In this document: positions 31,983 to 37,956 of the stretch, piece after piece | Position numbering within the stretch: position 1 is the first letter of the stretch | How the letters are laid out: every line of letters begins with the position of its first letter | IMG/VR virus record: IMGVR_UViG_3300017710_000009 | Span: 1 to 42,335 of that record | DNA from: a virus | DNA length: 42,335 nt | Direction: 5' to 3' (one strand) | Made by a program: the position numbers and the translations under genes | Notes under the pieces: model-generated | Database searches by the model: none | What the model was told of the DNA's origin: nothing | The model's input: the letters and a program-made list of their open reading frames with translations, nothing else

Positions 31983-32192
31983 ATGGCACGGAAAACTTGG
32001 AAAAAATTAATTGAAAATCAAAAGGCAGAACGGATAGCCCTTGTGCGGGGCGTTGCAAGTTCTGGCCTTCCACTTTCAGAAGCGGCAAGGGATCTTGGAA
32101 TAACTCGGCAGCAACTTTTTTCTTTTGCAAAAGAGAACGCTATTGTTTTTGAAAAATCACCCCCGAAGGAAGATGTTGAGGTGATCGAATGA
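31983..32192 (+). CDS. Small helix-turn-helix protein
   Basis: The 69-residue protein has the HTH stretch LPLSEAARDLGITRQQLFSF preceded by a charged helix (KLIENQKAERIALVRGVASS). It resembles the 32907 protein, which has the related pattern QLVQSLSENYTYAQAAKILD, so the two are likely paralogues. It overlaps the SleB-type hydrolase by ATGA. It may regulate lysis or early genes. Confidence 0.65.
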   Translation: MARKTWKKLIENQKAERIALVRGVASSGLPLSEAARDLGITRQQLFSFAKENAIVFEKSPPKEDVEVIE

Positions 32193-32593
32193 TAACCGCA
32201 GCAACTTGTCTCGCAATGGCGATTTATTACGAAACCCGCAATGAAACCCACCCTGATGCTGGCCTAGCTGTCGCAGAAGTCATCCTTAACCGCGTTGAGG
32301 ATAAAAGATGGCCCGATAATATTTGCGCCGTTGTGAAGCAAGATAAGGGGCCAAAGGCTCATGATTGCCAGTTTTCCTTCTACTGTGATGGGAAGCCAGA
32401 GCGGCCGAAGCACAAAGAAGCATGGCAGAGAGCGCAAGAGAGCGCCTCACAGGCTCTTAAAGGAGATTTGCTTGGTCATGGGGCGCTATACTATCACGCT
32501 GATTATGCGCGGCCCGTATGGCGTCACAAGCTGGACATGCTTGGTAAGGTTGGAACCCATATTTTTTACAAAGATCCAGAGGTATCAGTCTAA
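32189..32593 (+). CDS. SleB-type cell wall hydrolase (Hydrolase_2 family)
   Basis: The 134-residue protein matches the Hydrolase_2 pattern: LAMAIYYETRNETHPDAGLA, VAEVILNRVEDKRWPDNICA, VVKQ, HDCQFSFYCDGKPERPK, and GALYYHADYARPVWRHK with GTHIFY at the end. The Glu of YYETR is the expected catalytic residue. Such enzymes cut peptidoglycan glycan strands. The hydrophobic start (AATCLAMAIYY) is family sequence rather than a clear signal peptide. It is encoded in the early operon, far from the GH19 endolysin, so it may have a different timing or role. Confidence 0.85.
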   Translation: MITAATCLAMAIYYETRNETHPDAGLAVAEVILNRVEDKRWPDNICAVVKQDKGPKAHDCQFSFYCDGKPERPKHKEAWQRAQESASQALKGDLLGHGALYYHADYARPVWRHKLDMLGKVGTHIFYKDPEVSV

Positions 32594-32907
32594 TGGCAAT
32601 CACTTTGAAAATTGTAGATAACCCAGATGGAAAACTTTCCTTTTTCCGAGACATTAAAGAGGGTCAAAGCTCAATTAACAGGACATCGGTTTCTTGGTCT
32701 GATTGTGGCCCTCGCTCTTATGACGCAAACCTTACAATTCACCAAGATCATTGCGGCAGTATGGGGGAGGAAATGTTGATAGATATGCGAGGTCAAATTT
32801 GCCACGACATTGTTGGCACAATCGTTTCGGAATGTAGCTATGAGCTTCTGGACGCAATCAAAGCTATCGTTGAAATTGAAGTGGAAAAACGGAGGAGCGG
32901 GAGATAA
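32593..32907 (+). CDS. Unknown protein (104 residues)
   Basis: Its ATG overlaps the stop of the hydrolase. It is a mixed alpha/beta protein with ITLKIVDNPDGKLSFFRDIK, four cysteines (SDCGPRS, DHCGSM, GQICHD, SECSYE) and a C-terminal helix (LLDAIKAIVEIEVEKRRSG). The cysteines could bind metal. Function unknown. Confidence 0.6.
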   Translation: MAITLKIVDNPDGKLSFFRDIKEGQSSINRTSVSWSDCGPRSYDANLTIHQDHCGSMGEEMLIDMRGQICHDIVGTIVSECSYELLDAIKAIVEIEVEKRRSGR

Positions 32908-33179
32908 TGCAACCTAATTCGTTAGAAACTTGGCCCGAAATCAAAGCGAGGCACCAGAGGGAGAAAATACAACTGGTGCAATCTCTTTCAGAAAATTACA
33001 CTTACGCACAAGCGGCAAAGATACTTGATTGGGAGGCGAAGGCGCTTGTAAGATTTTCCCATGAACACAAAATAAATTTTGATCTTAGTCAGAAGGGGGG
33101 ATATTATGAAGGATCTTACACCAGCGGATCGCGCACATTTGGATTTTCTAAATCGTCAAGTAGATCGTCTACAAGATGA
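32907..33179 (+). CDS. Helix-turn-helix-like protein, paralogue of 31983
   Basis: The 90-residue product has an N-terminal helix (WPEIKARHQREKIQLVQSLS) and HTH-like YTYAQAAKILDWEAKALVRF then SHEHKINFDLS, parallel to the 31983 protein. The last 25 residues are Ser/Gly/Arg-rich and overlap the next gene by 74 nt in another frame, so the C-terminus is low-complexity by necessity. Confidence 0.55.
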   Translation: MQPNSLETWPEIKARHQREKIQLVQSLSENYTYAQAAKILDWEAKALVRFSHEHKINFDLSQKGGYYEGSYTSGSRTFGFSKSSSRSSTR

Positions 33180-33294
33180 AAGCTTTCGATTAGATCCTCA
33201 TCCAAACGTCAAGCAAGACTTGGATCGGGCAAGGCGCGAGCTAAAATCTTTTACTTTATCACTACAGAAAGAAGGGAAAAATATTTATGGATGA
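33106..33294 (+). CDS. Small coiled-coil protein
   Basis: The start at 33106 follows AGAAGGGGG. The 62-residue product is highly charged and helical (DRAHLDFLNRQVDRLQDESF; KQDLDRARRELKSFTLSLQK), suggesting a short coiled coil. It overlaps both neighbours. Confidence 0.6.
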   Translation: MKDLTPADRAHLDFLNRQVDRLQDESFRLDPHPNVKQDLDRARRELKSFTLSLQKEGKNIYG

Positions 33295-33595
33295 AAACCT
33301 GATCGCCGCCAAAATGAAAGAGATGGCAAAGTCAGATATGAAATACGTCAAGGCCAAAGGTTCTTTGGGAGACAATCCATCTTGGGGCAAAAGCCAAGAC
33401 TTTGTGGCAAAGCAAAAGCACGGAGGGCGGCGAGGGAGGCCAGATGGATATAAAACAAAAATCAACAAGCTTTTAGATAAAGATATGACCACCGATGAAA
33501 TTGTGGCAATATTGGAATGTAGCCGTAATATTGTTAATCAATATCGCAGAAAGCGGAAACTGGAACAGAACGCCGCGTCCTCCCATGCGGCGTAG
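33287..33595 (+). CDS. Helix-turn-helix protein, last gene of the early operon
   Basis: The 102-residue product has a basic middle (FVAKQKHGGRRGRPDGYKTK) and a C-terminal HTH (DKDMTTDEIVAILECSRNIV followed by NQYRRKRKLE). The GGRRGRP resembles an AT-hook (GRP core), so the protein may contact DNA at two sites. It is followed by two terminators. Confidence 0.65.
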   Translation: MDENLIAAKMKEMAKSDMKYVKAKGSLGDNPSWGKSQDFVAKQKHGGRRGRPDGYKTKINKLLDKDMTTDEIVAILECSRNIVNQYRRKRKLEQNAASSHAA

Positions 33596-33621
33596 ATGAG
33601 GGGTTTGATGGTTCCCCTCTC

Positions 33622-33660
33622 CCCCGTCACTTGACCCAATCTAGTGGCGGGGTTTTTTTT
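33622..33660 (+). terminator. Rho-independent terminator of the early operon
   Basis: CCCCGTCAC pairs with GTGGCGGGG (one G-U), followed by eight T. It ends the 31446-33595 unit. Confidence 0.85.
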
Positions 33661-33791
33661 GTATTGCCATTCAAAATAAAATAATCCATGATTGTTTCAA
33701 CCGAGGGGTTTGGTCACTCCAAGGCTGCTAGATATTGTAATTTCCTTTTAAATTTCGGGTGTGGTCACCTTGTTCAGCTAGTTACCGAAAG
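33661..33791 (+). other. Gene-free stretch with imperfect direct repeat, possible small RNA
   Basis: Two related segments begin GGGTTTGGTCAC (near 33706) and GGGTGTGGTCAC (near 33758) and both lead to a GCTAG. TTTCGG pairs with CCGAAA around the second. A second strong terminator follows. No convincing protein is encoded. It could be a small RNA transcribed by read-through or from its own promoter, which I did not identify. Confidence 0.3.
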
Positions 33792-33821
33792 CCCTCTCAG
33801 AGAAATCTGGGGGGGTTTTTT
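33792..33821 (+). terminator. Second rho-independent terminator
   Basis: CCCTCTCAGA pairs with TCTGGGGGGG (two G-U) around a GAAA tetraloop, followed by six T. It lies between the early operon's end and the convergent methyltransferase gene. The remaining 33822-33896 holds no feature I can support. Confidence 0.8.
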
Positions 33822-33896
33822 CGTGGGGCCAGCAAGAACATCACACTCTGTCACAGGGTTTCCTATGTGCCAGCCCCGAATTGCTTTATTTCACGC

Positions 33897-34445
33897 TTAA
33901 CCAATCGCGTAAATATCATTTTCTTCGGTCCAAGTTAAATAATTTTCTTGACGCAATATTTCGCTTATAGCCAGATCATCCGTCAACCTGTGTTCAACCT
34001 TGATGGATCGAGGCCGCACATTAAAGCTAAAACTCTTGAGAATGTTTAGCTCATGACCTTCTGTATCAATCTTTAAAAAATCAATTTCGGAGACTGTGTG
34101 ATAATCAATGATCGTATCAAGGGTTCTGCCTTGCACAAAAACTGGAGGCTTGAAATTGTTTTCGTTCTTTGGATCATCGCAAAGCCTAGCGCCTAAATGA
34201 TTTGGGCTTACTATATGGGAAATCCCCTTCGCCCAACCCCAACCAGCCGCAAGCGCAATCTCAACCTCGCCATCATGATCTGTCACCGCGCAATTCATGC
34301 AATGAACATTAGTCCCCACAAACATCTTTTTGACATCAGGAAAAATCTCATGATTTGCTTCGCATACGATCCCGCCCCAGCCGTTTTTGGCTAGAGGCAA
34401 ACAGGTATCAAAATCACAAGACCCAATCTCAACGAAAAATGGCAC
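33897..34445 (-). CDS. FkbM-family methyltransferase
   Basis: The 182-residue protein has SAM-binding FFVEIGSCDFDTCLPLAKNG, GGIVCEANHEIFPDV, MNCAVTDHDGEVEIAL, and the FkbM core GRTLDTIIDYHTVSEIDFLK followed by IDTEGHELNILK. Members usually O-methylate sugars or small molecules. It starts on the last base of the endolysin gene and ends the lysis block. It could methylate a glycan on the glycosylated fibre or on the host surface; this is inference. Confidence 0.85.
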   Translation of the reverse strand: MPFFVEIGSCDFDTCLPLAKNGWGGIVCEANHEIFPDVKKMFVGTNVHCMNCAVTDHDGEVEIALAAGWGWAKGISHIVSPNHLGARLCDDPKNENNFKPPVFVQGRTLDTIIDYHTVSEIDFLKIDTEGHELNILKSFSFNVRPRSIKVEHRLTDDLAISEILRQENYLTWTEENDIYAIG

Positions 34446-35059
34446 TAAGTCAGCCAGCCATAAATTTTATTTGTTTGGTCCATGCGATCTTGAAGGCCAT
34501 GATACCCACCGTTTACGCGCTTGGTAATCTTTTCAATCGTGTCGGTATCGACGCCCTCATCTGCGATTTTAAAAAGTTTATTTTTCTCAAAGAACCAATA
34601 AGCAGTTTCAAACGCATAGTCGGTTTCAATCAAAGACGGATCTGTCATGACCTCTGGGAGCCTCATGTCAGAAGCGAATGAACGATAGTTATCTTTGCCC
34701 GTAAGCTGCAAAAATCCTCGCCCGATGAAAACACTCCCTTCGTTTTCTCCATTTCCCATTCTGTTGCTGTAAACCTTATCTGCTAGTGCTTTTGGGTTTC
34801 TTGCATAAGGCTCGGCATCAGACACGGTCTTGAAACGCGTAGGCCAAACCTTTCTAATCCTATCGGGAGAGCTATAGTAGAGGCTTTCGCAAACGCGAGT
34901 AAATCCACCACTCTCATGAGATGCTTGACCCAGTAGATGCGCTGAGCGCTCCGCCGAGAGGCTAAAGTGCTTTGTAATGGCCCTTGCGGTATTGGGGCCA
35001 AAAGAGCCGTCTGTTGCGGCTCCTATGCGCTCCTGCAGCTTTTGCATGGCTAAGGTCAT
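34445..35059 (-). CDS. GH19-type endolysin with N-terminal peptidoglycan-binding repeat
   Basis: The start at 35059 follows AGGAG; an earlier in-frame ATG lacks a ribosome site. In the 204-residue product, MQKLQERIGAATDGSFGPNT near residues 4-24 resembles a peptidoglycan-binding helix repeat. The rest is a chitinase-class/lysozyme-like domain: LLGQASHESGGFTRVCESLY with catalytic Glu in SHESGGF, YSNRMGNGENEGSVFIGRGF followed by LQLTGKDNY, and YWFFEKNKL. No signal peptide, so release depends on the holin upstream. It cuts the host cell wall at lysis. Confidence 0.9.
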   Translation of the reverse strand: MTLAMQKLQERIGAATDGSFGPNTARAITKHFSLSAERSAHLLGQASHESGGFTRVCESLYYSSPDRIRKVWPTRFKTVSDAEPYARNPKALADKVYSNRMGNGENEGSVFIGRGFLQLTGKDNYRSFASDMRLPEVMTDPSLIETDYAFETAYWFFEKNKLFKIADEGVDTDTIEKITKRVNGGYHGLQDRMDQTNKIYGWLT

Positions 35060-35060
35060 T

Positions 35061-35330
35061 TTAATTCTCCTGTGCGGGCTTCGTTCCAAATGTTCTGACG
35101 TAAGTCAAATCTTCGCTGTAAGCCTCTGCCCATTTATTCTCTGTGAAGGTTGCAAAGGTTATGAGCGCTTGATTGTCAGCCTCAAGCGTAAGAACGACCT
35201 CATCCAGAATGGCTAATTTCTCAACCAGAACGTCAATCTTGTGGGATTGCTCTGCGAAATACCAAGTTCCAGCGATAACTTGAGCGACCATTGCAGCGAC
35301 AAGCGCCAAGGGAACCTTTACATCTGCCAT
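35061..35330 (-). CDS. Small membrane protein, spanin-like
   Basis: The 89-residue product has an N-terminal membrane helix (VPLALVAAMVAQVIAGTWYF) followed by a coiled coil (KIDVLVEKLAILDEVVLTLE) and a hydrophilic tail. This inner-membrane anchor plus periplasmic coil is the layout of an i-spanin, and it lies between holin and endolysin. No lipoprotein partner with a clear lipobox is seen next to it, so a spanin role is only suggested. Confidence 0.6.
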   Translation of the reverse strand: MADVKVPLALVAAMVAQVIAGTWYFAEQSHKIDVLVEKLAILDEVVLTLEADNQALITFATFTENKWAEAYSEDLTYVRTFGTKPAQEN

Positions 35331-35332
35331 TT

Positions 35333-35716
35333 TTATTTCCTAAAAAACTTCGTTGCAGATCGCACGGCGAAGCTACTCGCTACGATCACGCCCAAAGTGT
35401 ATTGATACCACTCTGGCATTTTCTCCAATGCAGCGAAACCATCAGCGACAGCGCTGCGCCCCCACTCTCCAGTAAAACATAAAATCAGGGGCAAAGAAAA
35501 AAGCAAAACAAGATATTCGTCTTTCCATGAGTTTTGGGTTCCCTGCGCCATGATGCGCTCCCAATCCGCAACGCTTGTCTTTTCGCTGAGAAGTATCTTG
35601 GATTTGGTTTCTGCCTCAGTGAGCTTCAACTTTGCTTCCGCTGCGGTCTTATCCGCTTTGCCCTGCAACCAGCTACCCGCGAGGTTTGCTATTGGGCCTA
35701 TGAATGCTTGTATCAT
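35333..35716 (-). CDS. Holin, GTA_holin_3TM-like
   Basis: The 127-residue protein starts with a helix (FIGPIANLAGSWLQGKADKT). It then has NSWKDEYLVLLFSLPLILCF, WGRSAVADGFAALEKMPEWY and a C-terminal hydrophobic segment (YTLGVIVASSFAVRSATKFF). This order matches the three-segment holins found in Rhodobacter gene transfer agents and many alphaproteobacterial phages. It would open the inner membrane for the GH19 enzyme. Confidence 0.85.
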   Translation of the reverse strand: MIQAFIGPIANLAGSWLQGKADKTAAEAKLKLTEAETKSKILLSEKTSVADWERIMAQGTQNSWKDEYLVLLFSLPLILCFTGEWGRSAVADGFAALEKMPEWYQYTLGVIVASSFAVRSATKFFRK

Positions 35717-35913
35717 TTTTCTGAACTAAGCCACACTGCTATCGTGCCAGTCATAGCGCCACTGACAACTGAAATCATTGCAGATTGTTGCGTACTTAAA
35801 TCTTCGAGGCTCATTCCCCAATTTATTACCTTGATATACATTACCATCATGACGAACATCATAATGCGGGGCATCAGGCGATATTGAAGGATCTTTTCAA
35901 ACGTGTTTGCCAT
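35713..35913 (-). CDS. Small two-helix membrane protein
   Basis: The 66-residue product has two hydrophobic stretches (RIMMFVMMVMYIKVINWG; AMISVVSGAMTGTIAVWL). It overlaps the holin start by 4 nt (ATGA). Its size, topology and place suggest a second holin or antiholin. Confidence 0.65.
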   Translation of the reverse strand: MANTFEKILQYRLMPRIMMFVMMVMYIKVINWGMSLEDLSTQQSAMISVVSGAMTGTIAVWLSSEK

Positions 35914-35914
35914 G

Positions 35915-36169
35915 TCAAACCTCTATGTTTAGCTTAGTTCCCTGCGGTCTATCCGCTGTAGTCTTTCGCCCAAATCTATCATAACTTTGCTGCAAGTCCA
36001 ATGTTTGCTTTGCTAACGCCTCTAAATGACTGTGATTGGCCCTGTGTTCTTTTTCCACCCGTTGCTCTGCCAAATGTGTTTCGATAGCCTCACGCGCCCT
36101 CGTTTGCTCATGAATGTGTGACCCAACATTGAAGGGCATAGAGCCTATTCCACTTAAACCATCTGCCAT
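35915..36169 (-). CDS. Small charged protein after the collagen-like tract
   Basis: The 84-residue protein starts at an ATG with AAAGGGG upstream. It has a short Gly-rich start (MADGLSGIGSMPFNVGSHIH) and a charged helix (AREAIETHLAEQRVEKEHRA). Upstream of the ATG the frame stays open for 26 codons of Gly-X-Y collagen triplets, so it may be the C-terminal part of a former collagen fusion protein or be independently started. Function unknown. Confidence 0.55.
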   Translation of the reverse strand: MADGLSGIGSMPFNVGSHIHEQTRAREAIETHLAEQRVEKEHRANHSHLEALAKQTLDLQQSYDRFGRKTTADRPQGTKLNIEV

Positions 36170-36526
36170 TTTTAACCCCTTTGGCCCCTTTGGCCCCTTT
36201 AAAGGTCCAGTTGGACCTGTTGGCCCCGTTTGTTGGACCCTTTGGCCCTATTTTCCCCTTTAAAGGTCCAGTTGGACCTTTTGGCCCCTTTGGCCCCTTT
36301 GGGCCTGTTTGTTGGACCTTTTGGCCCCTTTGGGCCTTTTTTCTGGTCCAGTTGTACCTGTTGGACCTGTTAAACCCTTTGGGCCTATTTATCAGCCCAG
36401 TTGGACCCTTTGGGCCTGTTGGGCCTATTTGTCGGCCCCCTTTGCCCCCTTTGCCCTCTTTGGTCCCCTTGTCAGCCCTATTGGACCCGTTGGACCCGTT
36501 GGACCCTTTATCGCTCCTGTTGGACC
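36170..36526 (-). pseudogene. Frame-broken collagen-like tract
   Basis: On the minus strand this 357-nt stretch encodes Gly-X-Y triplets, but the collagen pattern switches frame at least four times. In the frame of the neighbouring genes it reads [17 protein letters not shown] after the TAG at 36527, IGPKGLTGPTGTTG near 36388-36345, and [17 protein letters not shown] near 36230-36176. In the next frame it reads GPTGPKGPTG (36425-36396) and GPKGPKGPKGPTGPLKG (36305-36255). Switches fall at short repeats such as A6 and G4. It could be a decayed gene, a phase-variable gene or an assembly problem at homopolymers. Confidence 0.6.
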
Positions 36527-36970
36527 CTAAATTCGCCCCTGCTTTGCCAGAATGATCACAATCGTTATTCCAAGCATAATCGTCACAATGATAGTTGCAC
36601 CGCCATAAATAACGATGCGCTCAACCATCTTTGCCTTTCGTTTTCTCTCCGCTTCTGCTTTTGCCTTACGATCCTTCCTTGCTTGCACCCGTATAGCTTG
36701 CAATTCACCCCATGCGCTAAAACCTCTGGTTGCAATTACGATCTGACGAAGCTCCTCCTCGGCGTCCTTGGCCCTCTGCAAATTGACAAAGGTTTCCATA
36801 GCGTTTTCATCTGAACCAGAAAAAAGGCTGTTCTTCTTTTTTTCATGCGCTGCGCGTAAATCATCTACGCCATCAAAGAACTCTCCGATTTGTTTGGTTA
36901 CGTTGACCAGTTCCTTGCCCGCTGCCACCGCAGATTTTACGGCCGCGAGCGCTGTAAATGGATCAATCAT
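36527..36970 (-). CDS. Membrane-anchored helical protein
   Basis: The 147-residue product has an amphipathic start (MIDPFTALAAVKSAVAAGKE), a charged coil (RKDRKAKAEAERKRKAKMVE) and a C-terminal membrane helix (IVIYGGATIIVTIMLGITIV). I recall similar proteins as unknowns in marine phages. It ends at a TAG directly followed in the same frame by collagen triplets, so suppression of this stop would add a collagen stretch of about 34 residues. Confidence 0.7.
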   Translation of the reverse strand: MIDPFTALAAVKSAVAAGKELVNVTKQIGEFFDGVDDLRAAHEKKKNSLFSGSDENAMETFVNLQRAKDAEEELRQIVIATRGFSAWGELQAIRVQARKDRKAKAEAERKRKAKMVERIVIYGGATIIVTIMLGITIVIILAKQGRI

Positions 36971-37140
36971 GTATCACGCCCCACAATTACATACCGAGGG
37001 CAATCTGCCTCTGGGATTATTCTTATGACCTTTGGGTAATGGTAATAAAACGAAGGCGGCGGGCATCCATAACGACACGCCTTGAACATCACCCCAAAGG
37101 GATACATTCCAAAAGCGATTGAAGTTAGGGCGCAAATCAT
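36967..37140 (-). CDS. Small Cys/Pro-containing protein (57 residues)
   Basis: The ATG at 37140 follows GGTGGGGG and the stop overlaps the next start (ATGA). The product is MICALTSIAFGMYPFGVMFK with CRYGCPPPSFYYHYP and a strand-like end (VIRIIPEADCPRYVIVGRD). The hydrophobic start could be a signal sequence or anchor, and the paired cysteines suggest a disulfide. Another minus-strand frame here (36974-37156) is less likely because it lacks the coupling. Confidence 0.5.
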   Translation of the reverse strand: MICALTSIAFGMYPFGVMFKACRYGCPPPSFYYHYPKVIRIIPEADCPRYVIVGRDT

Positions 37141-37159
37141 GCCCCCACCATATCACATT

Positions 37160-37372
37160 TTATTTGCGGGCTAAATTCTGAACGTCGCGTCTAAGCTCTT
37201 TTTGCTCATCGCGCATTTCTTTGAGAAGATATTTGATGTCATCATAGCGAGCCTCAAGAACAGCGATCTTTTTTTGGTTGGTAAATACAAACCTTAAAAT
37301 CGCGCCCAATGCGGCAACAATAGCTATGCCAGCGGCAACAGCGGGAGAAAGTATTGCGTCACTCAATTTCAT
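37160..37372 (-). CDS. Small membrane protein with coiled coil
   Basis: The 70-residue product has one membrane helix (VAAGIAIVAALGAILRFVFT) and then a charged coil (RYDDIKYLLKEMRDEQKELR). It overlaps the distal tail gene by 4 nt. Similar short proteins occur in phage tail or lysis blocks; spanin-like or unknown. Confidence 0.6.
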   Translation of the reverse strand: MKLSDAILSPAVAAGIAIVAALGAILRFVFTNQKKIAVLEARYDDIKYLLKEMRDEQKELRRDVQNLARK

Positions 37373-37956
37373 AAGGCCTCCGTACAGCTAAATGAGAAGC
37401 CGTACTTGCTAACATGATCTGCATCCCACCCCAGATCGTTACTATCCATTCTCATTACCGCCGTTGTACCAGATATTGAGGCAGATGTAGACCCGCTAAT
37501 TGCTACTTTTAACGATGGCTCGATTGTAGCGGTTCCCGTTCCTGACATATCTGCAACAATCATATGAAGCTGAGATGTGGCGCTGGTTCCAAACTGCACA
37601 TAATCGCCAGCCTTCAAAGTGCCGTTAAGGGTCAGGGGAATAGTAGTGTCTCCGATTGCATGGGTTCCGCTTGTAACCGATACCGTTGTGGCTGTGCCAA
37701 TATTTGACTGCCCGTCAGGATCGCCCATCAAAAACGTATTGGCCCGCCCGCGCAGCTTCAAAAAGAAGGCTTGCCATGCGCCCGCCTGAGAGCGCTTCAT
37801 AGGGGGCAAAGTAACAGTTGCTTGCCAACATGCCATTGAATACTCATAGACCTGCTCATGGCCGCTAAATGGGCTTCTGCTTTGCGCCACGGCCCGCTTG
37901 ATCGACCAAGTGGACGCTGAGAACGCTGGGGTGCTGGGCATTGTGATAAGTGCCAT
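37369..37956 (-). CDS. Probable distal tail protein
   Basis: The 195-residue product has STWSIKRAVAQSRSPFSGHE, YEYSMACWQATVTLPPMKRS and WQAFFLKLRGRANTFLMGDP in the first half, and a beta-rich second half. It starts on the tape-measure stop (1-nt overlap), where siphophages carry their distal tail protein. The identity is from position and the beta-rich composition rather than a motif I can name. Confidence 0.6.
   Translation of the reverse strand: MALITMPSTPAFSASTWSIKRAVAQSRSPFSGHEQVYEYSMACWQATVTLPPMKRSQAGAWQAFFLKLRGRANTFLMGDPDGQSNIGTATTVSVTSGTHAIGDTTIPLTLNGTLKAGDYVQFGTSATSQLHMIVADMSGTGTATIEPSLKVAISGSTSASISGTTAVMRMDSNDLGWDADHVSKYGFSFSCTEAL

Noticed and set aside
33706-33780. Possible tRNA or attachment site in the repeated GGTCAC segments
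   Set aside because: No cloverleaf with acceptor, anticodon and T arms could be folded, and no integrase gene is present.
33688-33900. Plus-strand 70-residue open frame
   Set aside because: It runs through a strong terminator hairpin and has no ribosome site; an RNA or spacer is more likely.
36181-36555. Plus-strand Pro/Leu-rich open frame (GPFGPFGPV repeats)
   Set aside because: It is the antisense of the collagen tract; Gly-Pro codons read backwards give Gly/Pro-rich frames. No ribosome site and no plus-strand neighbours.
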